From positions 1 to 32,762 of the forward strand of contig CALVFC010000004.1 in NCBI GenBank assembly GCA_944326735.1: a stretch of 32,762 nucleotides of DNA. Direction: 5' to 3'. Positions within the stretch are counted from its first letter, which is position 1. Every line of letters begins with the position of its first letter. Position numbers and translations under genes: made by a program. This stretch comes from an uncultured Limosilactobacillus sp. GTDB taxonomy: Bacteria; Bacillota; Bacilli; Lactobacillales; Lactobacillaceae. This document shows, in pieces, positions 16,749 through 24,939 of the stretch. Under the pieces are notes generated by a model. It was not told the origin of the DNA and made no database searches. It saw only the letters and a list, made by a program, of their open reading frames with translations.

Positions 16749-17306
16749 ATGATTCAAACAATCGATCTGAAAAAAGGTATGGTTTTTGAACGCGGTGGCA
16801 AGCTGCTCCGGGTTCTTCAAATTAACCACCACAAGCCTGGTAAGGGTAACACTTTGATGCAAATGGACATCCAAGACGTACGGACTGGTTCCATTGTTCA
16901 CACCACGATGCGTCCATCTGAAAAGGTTGAACAAGTTAACGTTGATAAGCGTCAAGCTCAATACCTTTACGACCAAGGTGACTCTTCCGTATTCATGGAC
17001 ATGGAAAACTATGACCAATACGAAGTTTCTGCTCAACAATTGGGCGACGACAAGAAGTACTTGGTTGAAAACATGAAGGTTACTGTTAACTTTGTTGATG
17101 GTGAAATTGTTGGTATTGAACTGCCAACCACTGTTGAACTTGAAGTTGCTGATACTCAACCAATGATCAAGGGTGCTACTATCGATGGTGGTGGTAAGCC
17201 AGCTACCATGACTACTGGTTTAGTTGTTAACGTTCCTGCCTTCATCAAGAACGGTGACAAGCTGATCATCAACACCACTGATGGTTCATACAAGTCACGG
17301 GCATAA
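16749..17306 (+). CDS. efp: Translation elongation factor P
   Basis: EF-P (185 aa) binds ribosomes stalled at polyproline stretches and helps peptide-bond formation. The three beta-barrel domains are complete. The tip residue that enters the peptidyl-transferase centre is K32 in HHKPGKGN; in Bacillus the same lysine is modified with 5-aminopentanol. The C-terminal domain ends in GDKLIINTTDGSYKSRA, as in the family. The ATG at 16749 is preceded by AAAGGGAG; the upstream in-frame codon at 16710 is unsupported. The codon choice is that of a highly expressed gene. Its 3' UTR carries copy 2 of the 131-bp repeat before a terminator. Confidence 0.97.
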   Translation: MIQTIDLKKGMVFERGGKLLRVLQINHHKPGKGNTLMQMDIQDVRTGSIVHTTMRPSEKVEQVNVDKRQAQYLYDQGDSSVFMDMENYDQYEVSAQQLGDDKKYLVENMKVTVNFVDGEIVGIELPTTVELEVADTQPMIKGATIDGGGKPATMTTGLVVNVPAFIKNGDKLIINTTDGSYKSRA

Positions 17307-17309
17307 CTA

Positions 17310-17440
17310 GAGTGTGAGGCCGTTAAAAGCCCTGTATGGCTAGCCTAGTAAGGTGCTTGAGGTGCAGAGCACATCAAGTATCCTTACGTAGCTAGACACT
17401 AAGGGCTTAGGCTGAACACGTTTCGACTCAGTTGCAGTAG
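17310..17440. repeat. 131-bp structured repeat, copy 2
   Basis: Ungapped homologue of 4791-4921, lying four bases after the efp stop. It keeps the whole hairpin, with C17344-G17391 replacing T-A of copy 1 and T17363-A17371 replacing T·G. It ends in the fourth 28-bp tail unit (17413-17440). It is probably part of the efp mRNA 3' end. Confidence 0.8.
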
Positions 17441-17468
17441 AAACACTGCCCATAGTACAATTACGATC

Positions 17469-17505
17469 AAAAGTACGATACACAAAATAGTGTGTCGTAC
17501 TTTTT
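17469..17505 (+). terminator. Terminator after efp and the repeat
   Basis: A stem of about 13 bp pairs AAGTACGA-TACAC with GTGTG-TCGTACTT, followed by T5. Confidence 0.85.
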
Positions 17506-17532
17506 AATTTTTCATTAGATGGAGGCCTCCCA

Positions 17533-18543
17533 ATGGAAAAGATCACGGCATTGCGCGCTCAACAACGCGCTCAGATCATGAAGTCATTAACGGCCGACCA
17601 GGCGCGGGCGTTAAACGAATTTACCCGCTATGCGATGCTTTCCCAGTTTCATACCAACCATTACCTCCGCGATACCGACTGGGAGTTTCAGGGAATTGTG
17701 ATTGACCCCTTGTACCACCTTGATCATGCCCACCGTGGACAAAACCTCTATTGTGACTGCGGGCGACGGCTCAAAAACCAGTTTATTCTGCGGTCCCGGT
17801 CAACTGGCCACCGCTTGGCTTTGGGGATTTCTCACTTTCAGCAACACGCTAGTATTCCAGAGACCGTGATCCGGGAGATTAAGCGCGGCATCAATGAGAT
17901 CGACCTTTATCGGGATGCAATCTTAGCTGCTTATGCCCGGGGACGGCGTTTTCCCCACCAGCCATTTGATTATGTCCAATCACACCATGGTTTTGTCAAT
18001 CGTGAAGCCAGTCTGTTTTACCAGCGGTGCCTCCTGTTTTCACAGGTGGACTTGCCACTTTTCCCCAATGATTATCAAGACCTGATGGCATTGGTAAAGG
18101 AAGTGCGGGTGGGCCACCGTCACCGCCTCAGTAAAGAAGAAGTTCGGCAAATTGTTACTGCAATTGCGGAAGACTGGCGCAATTTGAATCGTCAATTGAA
18201 CCTATACGAATATCAGCTAACCCAAGCCGGTTTAACTAGTGACCACCTTCATCGCTTACAATTGAATGCGCTCAACTATGCGTTACGTCGTCACAAGAGC
18301 CGCTTTGTGGTGCATGATTGGAAGGCCGTTCGACAACTGAACCTGACCAAAGCACGGGCGCAGCAAGCAATCATTTTGCGCCAATTAGCTTTTTATTGGC
18401 AGGTGACTACTGACTGTCAGGCGATCAATACTGCGCGTAACCAACTGGGCCAAGTCTTAATCTCCCACCAACAAGCTCGTCAGTCTTCACGGCTCTATGC
18501 CGTTCAGGAAGGTCGTCAACTTGTCCAAGACGATTTGGGATAA
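17533..18543 (+). CDS. Unknown protein with a Cys-x-Cys-Gly motif, partner of HerA-like ATPase
   Basis: A 336-aa protein I do not recognise. Around residues 73-110 it has YCDCGRRLKNQF, then SRSTGHRLALGISHFQQH and SIPE. The Cys pair and the later His residues could bind zinc. The rest is helical and rich in Arg, Gln and His, without signal peptide or membrane segments, suggesting a cytoplasmic, possibly nucleic-acid-binding protein. No nuclease motif is obvious; NurA, Sir2 and DUF4297 signatures were looked for and not seen. The ATG follows GGAGG, which lies inside the perfect palindrome GGAGGCCTCC (17521-17530). The HerA-like gene starts 51 bases downstream in the same direction. The pair may act together on DNA, which is an inference from position only. 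Confidence 0.7.
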   Translation: MEKITALRAQQRAQIMKSLTADQARALNEFTRYAMLSQFHTNHYLRDTDWEFQGIVIDPLYHLDHAHRGQNLYCDCGRRLKNQFILRSRSTGHRLALGISHFQQHASIPETVIREIKRGINEIDLYRDAILAAYARGRRFPHQPFDYVQSHHGFVNREASLFYQRCLLFSQVDLPLFPNDYQDLMALVKEVRVGHRHRLSKEEVRQIVTAIAEDWRNLNRQLNLYEYQLTQAGLTSDHLHRLQLNALNYALRRHKSRFVVHDWKAVRQLNLTKARAQQAIILRQLAFYWQVTTDCQAINTARNQLGQVLISHQQARQSSRLYAVQEGRQLVQDDLG

Positions 18544-18594
18544 TAGTGACCCAAAGTTATATAATTGATGTACTAACACAAAGGAGTGCTTGCT

Positions 18595-19764
18595 ATGGGT
18601 TCATTTGCGACATTGCCATCTGGCAAACCATGGTCGGGTAAAGCAACCGACCTGGTGAAACGTCACTTGCTGGTTGTGGGCCAAACTGGGAGTGGGAAGA
18701 CAACCACGACCCTGTCTCTGTTAGACCAGTTACAAAAGGCTAATTACACGACGATTATTTTTGATCCAACGGGTGAATATGCCCAGTTGTCAAACGCGGT
18801 GACTTATCGCTTGGGGGACAATGCCTACCTGGAAGCAGGACAACTAACGGCTGACCAGCTCCAAGAGGCCCTCGACTTGCCACTGAATGACGAGTTAGCA
18901 GCTAAGATGCGCTCGGCAGTCACGGCCCTCCGTATTCAGGAAAATATCACCCAGAAAAGGGCGGTGTACCGCAAGTTGGGGGTTCCTATCAATCAATATG
19001 AGCGGCAAGCTGCTAAATTAGGGGCCTGGTCACGAAGCTTTGCCAGCGCCCGGTTAGCACAGCAACTGATCGAGGAGTTTATCATCCCGTATCCGGACAA
19101 CCGGGCCGATTACCGTCTCCTTGGTCAACAATACGACCGGCAGACAATTAACCGCCTCTGGGGAGCAATCACGGCCATTCAGGCAGAGCTGAGTTCGGAA
19201 CGCTTCCGGGTCTTATTTGATCCGGATCCGCATCCGGGAGTATTTAAGACCGAATTGAACTTCGTAATTAAAATGTTTCTGACCCACCAGACAAGTCACC
19301 GGACGTTGGTCATTGACTTGTCGGCGTTGAAACAATTTGAAAGTAGTCAACGGACAGTTATCTCACTGTTACTGAAGAATTTGTTAAATAGTCGGCTTCA
19401 AGGGAAAGCTAATTTCCCCGTCAATATTGTGATTGATGAAGCCCACCGCTACCTGCCAACAGATGAGCGGCAACTCGCTAACAACGGGATTTTCCAAGTT
19501 CTCCGGGAGGGGCGGAAAGTTAACCTGTCCATGACGTTAACGACGCAATCGCCACTGGATTTGCCAGCCCGCTTACGGTCACAATTTGCCCACTTATTGA
19601 TTCACCACCTGGCGAGCGCTGATGAAATGACGAGTCTTGCCCAGGGTCACCATTTCTCCTTAGAACAGTTGATGAACCTGGCAACGGGACAAGCATTACT
19701 CGTTTTACCTAAGCAGGGAAACCAGTTAATTAACGTTAATTTACCAGATTGGTTCCGTGCTTAA
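18595..19764 (+). CDS. HerA/VirB4-type ATP-binding protein (DUF87)
   Basis: A hexameric-ATPase family protein of 389 aa. Walker A is GQTGSGKTT at 29-37, FDPTGEY follows at about 56-62 as in HerA-type ATPases, Walker B with DEAH is at 281-284 (IVIDEAHRYLP), and an arginine-finger-like REGRK and the TTQSP sensor region come after it. Bacterial HerA ATPases translocate DNA and often partner with a nuclease or effector encoded next door, in repair or anti-phage defence. The ATG at 18595 follows AAGGAG; the GTG at 18586 overlaps that site. A TATAAT at 18560-18565 could give it its own promoter. Function is inferred. Confidence 0.85.
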   Translation: MGSFATLPSGKPWSGKATDLVKRHLLVVGQTGSGKTTTTLSLLDQLQKANYTTIIFDPTGEYAQLSNAVTYRLGDNAYLEAGQLTADQLQEALDLPLNDELAAKMRSAVTALRIQENITQKRAVYRKLGVPINQYERQAAKLGAWSRSFASARLAQQLIEEFIIPYPDNRADYRLLGQQYDRQTINRLWGAITAIQAELSSERFRVLFDPDPHPGVFKTELNFVIKMFLTHQTSHRTLVIDLSALKQFESSQRTVISLLLKNLLNSRLQGKANFPVNIVIDEAHRYLPTDERQLANNGIFQVLREGRKVNLSMTLTTQSPLDLPARLRSQFAHLLIHHLASADEMTSLAQGHHFSLEQLMNLATGQALLVLPKQGNQLINVNLPDWFRA

Positions 19765-19794
19765 TGTAAAATTAAATGGTTGTTTGGAGAATGT

Positions 19795-19937
19795 GTGTTA
19801 TACTTAACCAAGATTATTGTTAATCGAATCCAATAATCTACTTTGAATCACAAAAGGGACTGCGGCCTCGTGTCGTGGTCCCTTTTGTGATATTCAGAAG
19901 AATGATAAGATAAGAATGATTACGCATGGGAGGGACA
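19795..19937 (+). promoter_or_regulatory. ktr promoter and leader with two strong hairpins
   Basis: An extended -10 (TGtTATACT, ending near 19803) precedes a leader with two perfect stems: AGATTATTG (19811-19819) with CAATAATCT (19831-19839), and a 14-bp stem at 19847-19860/19878-19891 whose 3' arm contains TTTT. The second may be the terminator of the HerA-like gene or an attenuator in the ktr leader. It matches no riboswitch I know. Confidence 0.4.
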
Positions 19938-21284
19938 ATGATGATTGAATTATTTCACCGGAGATATTCATTTCCAAAAATTTTAACTTTTGGCTTTCTC
20001 ATCATTATCCTCATCGGGACGCTCTTGCTTTCCTTGCCCATTTCTATCCGGCCGGGAGAAACGCCAGACTTCATGACAGCAATCTTCACTTCAACTAGTG
20101 CCACTTGTGTAACGGGGTTGACCCTAGTGCCGACCGCTACCCACTGGTCGTTGTTCGGCCAGGTAGTGATTGCCATGCTGATGGAAGTCGGGGGATTGGG
20201 CTTCATGACCTTTGCGGTAATGATGTCCTTGCTAATCCGGTCACGAATGCGGATGTCAACGCGCTTACTGACGCAGGAAGCACTGAACCTGGAACACTTA
20301 TCGCAATTTAACGTGGTGTACCTCGTTATTCGGTTATCGTTGATTATTCAAGTTGTGGGGATGGTGTTCCTCTGGTTTGACTTCAAAAATCGTTATGGCT
20401 GGCTCAAGGGAATCTGGTTTAGCATTTTCCATTCGATCTCAGCCTTTTGTAACGCTGGTTTTGACCTGACTGGTAATAGCCTGGAAGACTATGTTCAAGA
20501 CCCGTATCTCCTGACTGTGATGGCCGTATTAATTATTGCTGGTTCATTTGGGTTCCTGGTCTGGCAAGACCTCCTGCTTTTCCATAAGCGCCGTCGTTTG
20601 TCTCTGCACACTCAATTGGTGTTGCGGACGGGTGCCGTTTTGTTTATCCTGTCAGTGATTGTTTATGCCATTACTGAGCACAATTTGGCCCAGTTATCTG
20701 ACCACCTAACATTTGGTCAACGGGTATTTAATACGATCTTCATGTCAATTACTCCCCGAACGGCCGGCTTGACGACCTTTCCATACACGAAACTCAGTGC
20801 GGCCGGGATTTCATTTACCATCATTTTGATGTTTGTCGGTGGGGCACCAGGATCAACTGCCGGGGGGATTAAAACGACGACCATTGGCTTGCTGGTAATT
20901 CAAAGTATAGCAACCTTGCGTGGTCAACGTGACACCACCTTTGCCCATCGGCGCTTTACGGACGAAAACATTTTCCGGGCACTGACTTTAATGGTTGTCG
21001 CTCTGGCATTTTTATTGATCGCAATTTTAATCTTGGTTGAGACCCAGGCATTACCGAAACACGACTCCTTGGCTTATGTTACCTTTGAAGCTACGGCGGC
21101 ATTTGGGACAACCGGGATTTCGTTAGGAATTACCCCGAGCCTAAACTTGGCCGGAAAATTGGTGATCATGGCACTGATGTTTGTCGGGCGGGTTGGTATT
21201 TACACCGTTATGTACTCGATCTTCAATGCCCATCCTAAACAACTGGATTATCGTTATCCAAAGGAGAGTGTCTTAATTGGCTAG
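19938..21284 (+). CDS. ktrB: Potassium uptake protein KtrB (TrkH family)
   Basis: This is the membrane subunit of a Ktr-type K+ (Na+-coupled) transporter. The four pore-loop repeats are visible: TSTSATCVTGLT, ISAFCNAGFDL, SITPRTAGLTT and FGTTGISLG, each carrying the selectivity glycine. About eight or more membrane helices span the 448 residues. The ATG at 19938 fits the GGGAGG site at 19928-19933; the upstream ATG at 19926 overlaps that site. The 3' end overlaps ktrA by eight bases, so the two subunits are made together. Confidence 0.93.
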   Translation: MMIELFHRRYSFPKILTFGFLIIILIGTLLLSLPISIRPGETPDFMTAIFTSTSATCVTGLTLVPTATHWSLFGQVVIAMLMEVGGLGFMTFAVMMSLLIRSRMRMSTRLLTQEALNLEHLSQFNVVYLVIRLSLIIQVVGMVFLWFDFKNRYGWLKGIWFSIFHSISAFCNAGFDLTGNSLEDYVQDPYLLTVMAVLIIAGSFGFLVWQDLLLFHKRRRLSLHTQLVLRTGAVLFILSVIVYAITEHNLAQLSDHLTFGQRVFNTIFMSITPRTAGLTTFPYTKLSAAGISFTIILMFVGGAPGSTAGGIKTTTIGLLVIQSIATLRGQRDTTFAHRRFTDENIFRALTLMVVALAFLLIAILILVETQALPKHDSLAYVTFEATAAFGTTGISLGITPSLNLAGKLVIMALMFVGRVGIYTVMYSIFNAHPKQLDYRYPKESVLIG

Positions 21285-21945
21285 AAAAGAAAGCTTCGCA
21301 GTTATTGGTCTCGGCCAGTTTGGTGCATCGCTGTGTGAATCATTGGTCGATGCGGGCCAAGAAGTACTAGCGATCGATGTGAATGAAGAAGTCGTCAACG
21401 AATATGCTGACCAGGTGATGCGGGCAGTAATTGCAGATGCTCAAGATGAAGATGCCTTACGCGACCTTGATATCGGCCACTTCGACCACGTTTATATTTC
21501 GATTGGTCAAAATATTGAAGCCAGTATCATGGCAACCTTGATTACCAAAGAGTTAGGTGCTCCCGACATCATCTGTCGGGCGGAAAACGCCAACCATGCT
21601 CGGGTCCTCGAAAAAATTGGCGCTAATCAGGTTGTGCGCCCAGAACACGACTTGGCCAAGCGACTGGTCTTCCAGCAGCTCAACCCCAGCGTTGTTGACT
21701 ATGTACAATTGAGTAAGGAAACGACGTTAGCGGAAGTTAACGTTAACAATCCAAAGTTCTTTGGTAAGACGTTGGATGAACTGGACTTCCGAAACCGGTA
21801 TAATGTCAATGTAATTATCATTGTCGGTGCTGATGAAAAGGTAAACCAAATGCCGCAAGCGGATGATATTATCCGGCCACACGACAAGATTACGGTCGTT
21901 GGGGAACTGAAGGCTATCCGGCATTTGAATGATATCGTGGGTTAA
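21277..21945 (+). CDS. ktrA: Potassium uptake regulatory subunit KtrA (TrkA family)
   Basis: This is the cytoplasmic RCK ring subunit that gates KtrB in response to ATP/ADP, and in many Firmicutes to cyclic di-AMP. The N-terminal Rossmann fold shows GLGQFG at 11-16, and the ribose-binding acidic residue D34 lies in LAIDVNEE. A TrkA-C domain covers about 140-222. The start is TTG at 21277 (MARKES…), inside the end of ktrB and behind AAGGAGAG at 21260-21267. At 222 aa it has the usual length. Confidence 0.93.
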   Translation: MARKESFAVIGLGQFGASLCESLVDAGQEVLAIDVNEEVVNEYADQVMRAVIADAQDEDALRDLDIGHFDHVYISIGQNIEASIMATLITKELGAPDIICRAENANHARVLEKIGANQVVRPEHDLAKRLVFQQLNPSVVDYVQLSKETTLAEVNVNNPKFFGKTLDELDFRNRYNVNVIIIVGADEKVNQMPQADDIIRPHDKITVVGELKAIRHLNDIVG

Positions 21946-21957
21946 GAGGTAAGAAGC

Positions 21958-22551
21958 ATGAAAATCTTTCTAACAATCATTGTTATTATTTTGTTGGTAA
22001 TTGTGGCTATTTACGCCCACACCTTGTTTAGAGGACGGGGGTTGATCTGGCAACAAATCTTGAAGGATCTAAATATTCCCGAACAGTCACAAGTCGCGGA
22101 ACTGGGGCTTAATTACGCGGGGCTCTTTGTCCTTGTCGCCCAACAGTTAAAGGCCCCTGGTAAGGTTGTCGGTGTAAATATTGGAAAGCCGGAAATCGGC
22201 CAACGGGAACAAAAGCGCATTACCGAAAATCGTGTGGCTGACCGGGCAAAGATTGTTGACGGTGACCTCCTCAACTTACCCCTAGATAACCGGACCTATG
22301 ACTACGTTTTCTCTAGTTTTAGCTTCCACAGTGTGAAGCCAGCGATCAACCGGGGCCGGGCAATTCAAGAAGCGGCGCGGGTGTTGAAGCCGGATGGCCA
22401 ACTAGTCATCGTGGACTTTGGCCCCATTAATGAATACGAATCCATTCTCAACAATATGGGCTTCCAAAACGTCCGGGTAGTTTCCACTGGCTGGATTGGC
22501 TGGTGGGGTGGCCCTTGGTTAGGTACTAAGGTCTTAGTTGCTAGTCGTTAA
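21958..22551 (+). CDS. Membrane-anchored class I methyltransferase-like protein
   Basis: A 197-aa protein with an N-terminal membrane helix (about 3-22) followed by a SAM-methyltransferase-like fold. Motif I is unusual: VAELGLNYAG has the first and last glycines but not the middle glycine of the ExGxGxG consensus. Later motifs are clear: DYVFSSFSFHSV (motif II region) and ARVLKPDGQLVIVDFG (motif III). It starts 12 bases after ktrA and could be part of that transcript; a terminator follows. Substrate is unknown, and a non-catalytic SAM-binding role is possible. Confidence 0.75.
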   Translation: MKIFLTIIVIILLVIVAIYAHTLFRGRGLIWQQILKDLNIPEQSQVAELGLNYAGLFVLVAQQLKAPGKVVGVNIGKPEIGQREQKRITENRVADRAKIVDGDLLNLPLDNRTYDYVFSSFSFHSVKPAINRGRAIQEAARVLKPDGQLVIVDFGPINEYESILNNMGFQNVRVVSTGWIGWWGGPWLGTKVLVASR

Positions 22552-22566
22552 TAATAAATACTAAAA

Positions 22567-22600
22567 CTCCTCATATCCGTTTCGGGTATGGGGAGCTTTT
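22567..22600 (+). terminator. Terminator after the methyltransferase gene
   Basis: A 12-bp stem with G·T pairs (22567-22578 with 22584-22595) is followed by CTTTT. Confidence 0.75.
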
Positions 22601-22665
22601 AATCTGGCGTGGATAACGAATTCAGTTGTATGATAGTAGTCAGCATATCAAGTGGAGGAAGATCA

Positions 22666-23388
22666 ATGGATTTACAAACAGTACAGTTAACGCAACCATA
22701 CTCGCACCTCGATATTTACCATAGTGATACGACCGTCCCGTTGCCGGGTCTGGTAATCATTCCTGGCGGTTCCTACACCAAGGTCGCTGACCGTGATTCT
22801 GAACGGGTGGCGGTCACCTTTGCCAGTCAGGCATTCCAAACATTTGTGGTCCGCTACCCCGTTGTTGAACACCGGAGCTATCAAGATGCCAAGGTGGCTA
22901 TTGCGCAAGCATTTGAATATCTAGTGAACCACGCGCAAGAGCTGGATTTGGATCCACAACAGCTCGGCATTATTGGTTTCTCTGCTGGTGGTCAGTTGGC
23001 AGCCGCTTATAGTAACCGTCCTGACACCAAGGCTAAGTTTGCGGCCCTGGGTTATCCCGTTATCCAGCCCCTGATTGATGAACGGATGGGAGTGACAACG
23101 GAAAACGTCGCTGAACTAGTGAATGACCACACTCCCGAGACGTTCATGTGGGGGTCGATTAACGATGAGCTGACGCCATACTTGGACCACATTGCCGTGT
23201 ATGCTCAGGCTTTGGCGGAACACCACGTTAAGTTTGAATTGCATGAATTTGCGACCGGTAATCATGGCATGGCTTTGGCTAATTACTATACCGGGATAGT
23301 CAATCGTAACCGGACCGATGACCACCTTGCTAAGTGGTACCCGCTATTTTTGGAATGGTTCAGTCGTTGGCAGGCGTCGCGAGCGTAA
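22666..23388 (+). CDS. Alpha/beta hydrolase (esterase/acetyl-xylan-esterase-like)
   Basis: A 240-aa cytoplasmic serine esterase. The oxyanion segment IIPGGSY is at about 31-37, nucleophile S106 lies in GFSAGG, and D167 (SINDEL) and H200 (TGNHGM) complete the triad. The preferred ATG at 22666 follows GGAGGAAG; the upstream in-frame codons from 22609 have no ribosome site. Its 3' end overlaps the converging ABC-F gene by 29 bases with no terminator between them. Substrate is not predictable. Confidence 0.87.
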   Translation: MDLQTVQLTQPYSHLDIYHSDTTVPLPGLVIIPGGSYTKVADRDSERVAVTFASQAFQTFVVRYPVVEHRSYQDAKVAIAQAFEYLVNHAQELDLDPQQLGIIGFSAGGQLAAAYSNRPDTKAKFAALGYPVIQPLIDERMGVTTENVAELVNDHTPETFMWGSINDELTPYLDHIAVYAQALAEHHVKFELHEFATGNHGMALANYYTGIVNRNRTDDHLAKWYPLFLEWFSRWQASRA

Positions 23389-24847
23389 CCTGACTACTGG
23401 CGACTTCATCGATGAAATGGCGGTCATGTTCAATAAACAGCAGGGATGGACGAACGTCCTTAATCAGTTGAATTAGCTGGTCCTGATTTTCAATGTCTAA
23501 ATAATTTAATGGTTCATCCCACAGGTAAAGTTGAGCTGGTTCCACCAATGAGCGGGCCAGCTCAACTTTTTTCTGTTGCCCCATGCTCATGTCCTCGATT
23601 CTGGTGGTAAATGTTTTGCGCTCCATCCCCAACTTCCGCAGCATATTTAATAGGTCCTCATATGGTAAGTGCTTTTGCTTAGCAAAGTCACGCAGGGAGC
23701 CATGGAAGCCAGTATAGTGCTGGTGGACAACGCTGATTGTAATTCCGTTGGCCACTTGGATCTTTCCGGTGACTGTCCCGGTAAAGTTATTCTGGATGGC
23801 CCGGAATAAGCTCGATTTGCCACTGCCGTTGTCAGCACACAGGGCGACTTGGTCGTGGGGATTGACAGCCAGTGACAAATCATGAAAGAGTGACCGGCCA
23901 TTAATTGCGAGGCCCACGTGTTGTAACGCTAACAACGGGTCATGATGACTCGGCTGAACATTAATCGTCAGGGGAACCACTGTCTCCACCTCATTGAGCA
24001 ATCCTTGCTTTTGTTCAATCTGGTTATCTAAGCGGTGGTTCAGTACCACCGACTTTTTCATCATTTTAGCGGCCTTCGCGCCAATGAAGCCTTTGTCAGC
24101 GTGCGCGTTATGTTGTTTCTCTTTTTCGGCGTTTTGGGCCCACTGCTGGCGTTGTTGCTGAGCCTGCTTAAGCCGGTTGATTGACTTATGAAGTTGCTGG
24201 TTTTGGCTGATGGCGGTGTGGTCCCGCCGTGCCTTTTGGCCGAGGTAAGTCGAATAATTACCTTGTTCCACCACTATTTGTTGGCGTTCAATTGCAATAA
24301 TGTAGTCAACAATCTGATCGATAAAGACCCGGTCATGACTTGTGACGATGAAGCCGGTCTTCTTATGCCGGAGATAGTCTGCCACTTGCGCACGGCTATG
24401 TTGGTCTAAGTGGTTAGTGGGTTCGTCCAATAGGGCAAAATTATTGGACTGGGCAAAGATGGCCGCGAGCATGAGCTTGGTTTGCTCACCACCACTTAGT
24501 GTCGAATAAGGCTGCCATAGTAGGGCGGGGTCCATTTGCAAATAATTTATTTCCCGCTCCAGTTGCCATTCTTCAATTGCCGGGAGTGCTGCACTAATTG
24601 CATTCCAAGCCAGGTCATCGCTATCGGTGATGGTTAGCGGAAAGTAGGCGAGGGGGATGTCAACATTAATTTGTCCCTGGAATGGTAATTGCTGTTGCAA
24701 CAGTCTCAATAGGGTTGTTTTGCCCCGCCCATTCCGTCCCACTAAGCCGAGTTTCCAATCGGTATTGAAGTCTAATGAGCAGTGGTCAAATAGTGGTGCT
24801 TGCCCGTCATAGGCAAAGGTAAGGTTTTTAATTGTAATTGGTGTCAA
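23360..24847 (-). CDS. ABC-F ribosome-protection type ATPase (Lsa/Msr-like)
   Basis: A soluble twin-ATPase of 495 aa with no membrane domain. The first cassette has GRNGRGKTT at 37-45, signature LSGGEQ and Walker B LLDEPTNHLD. The second has NGSGKSS, signature MSMGQQKK and WDEPLNYLD. A long Gln/Lys-rich interdomain linker separates them, as in antibiotic-resistance ABC-F proteins that eject macrolides, lincosamides or pleuromutilins from ribosomes. The likely start is TTG at 24847 behind AGGACGTGA. An in-frame extension to 24943 runs back through the attenuator hairpin and is probably not translated as part of the protein. Regulation is by the attenuator upstream. The drug range is not predictable from sequence. 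Confidence 0.87.
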   Translation of the reverse strand: MTPITIKNLTFAYDGQAPLFDHCSLDFNTDWKLGLVGRNGRGKTTLLRLLQQQLPFQGQINVDIPLAYFPLTITDSDDLAWNAISAALPAIEEWQLEREINYLQMDPALLWQPYSTLSGGEQTKLMLAAIFAQSNNFALLDEPTNHLDQHSRAQVADYLRHKKTGFIVTSHDRVFIDQIVDYIIAIERQQIVVEQGNYSTYLGQKARRDHTAISQNQQLHKSINRLKQAQQQRQQWAQNAEKEKQHNAHADKGFIGAKAAKMMKKSVVLNHRLDNQIEQKQGLLNEVETVVPLTINVQPSHHDPLLALQHVGLAINGRSLFHDLSLAVNPHDQVALCADNGSGKSSLFRAIQNNFTGTVTGKIQVANGITISVVHQHYTGFHGSLRDFAKQKHLPYEDLLNMLRKLGMERKTFTTRIEDMSMGQQKKVELARSLVEPAQLYLWDEPLNYLDIENQDQLIQLIKDVRPSLLFIEHDRHFIDEVASSQVTLATPAND

Positions 24848-24872
24848 AAAATCACGTCCTTTTGGTGATACG

Positions 24873-24898
24873 AAAAAAGGCCTGCTGGAAAGCAGACC
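24873..24898 (-). terminator. Attenuator terminator of the ABC-F leader
   Basis: In minus-strand RNA, GGTCTGCT-ttcc-AGCAGGCC (24898-24879) is followed by T6, 26 bases before the ABC-F start. A 10-base element upstream (24962-24971) is exactly complementary to the loop and arm at 24883-24892 and would form the competing anti-terminator. Confidence 0.82.
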
Positions 24899-24939
24899 TA
24901 ATGGGACCCAAAAAGGACGCAAATACGCGTTTTCAGGAA

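Noticed and set aside
16680..17159. Open frame antisense to efp
   Set aside because: It is a shadow of the strongly biased efp codons, with no start signal.
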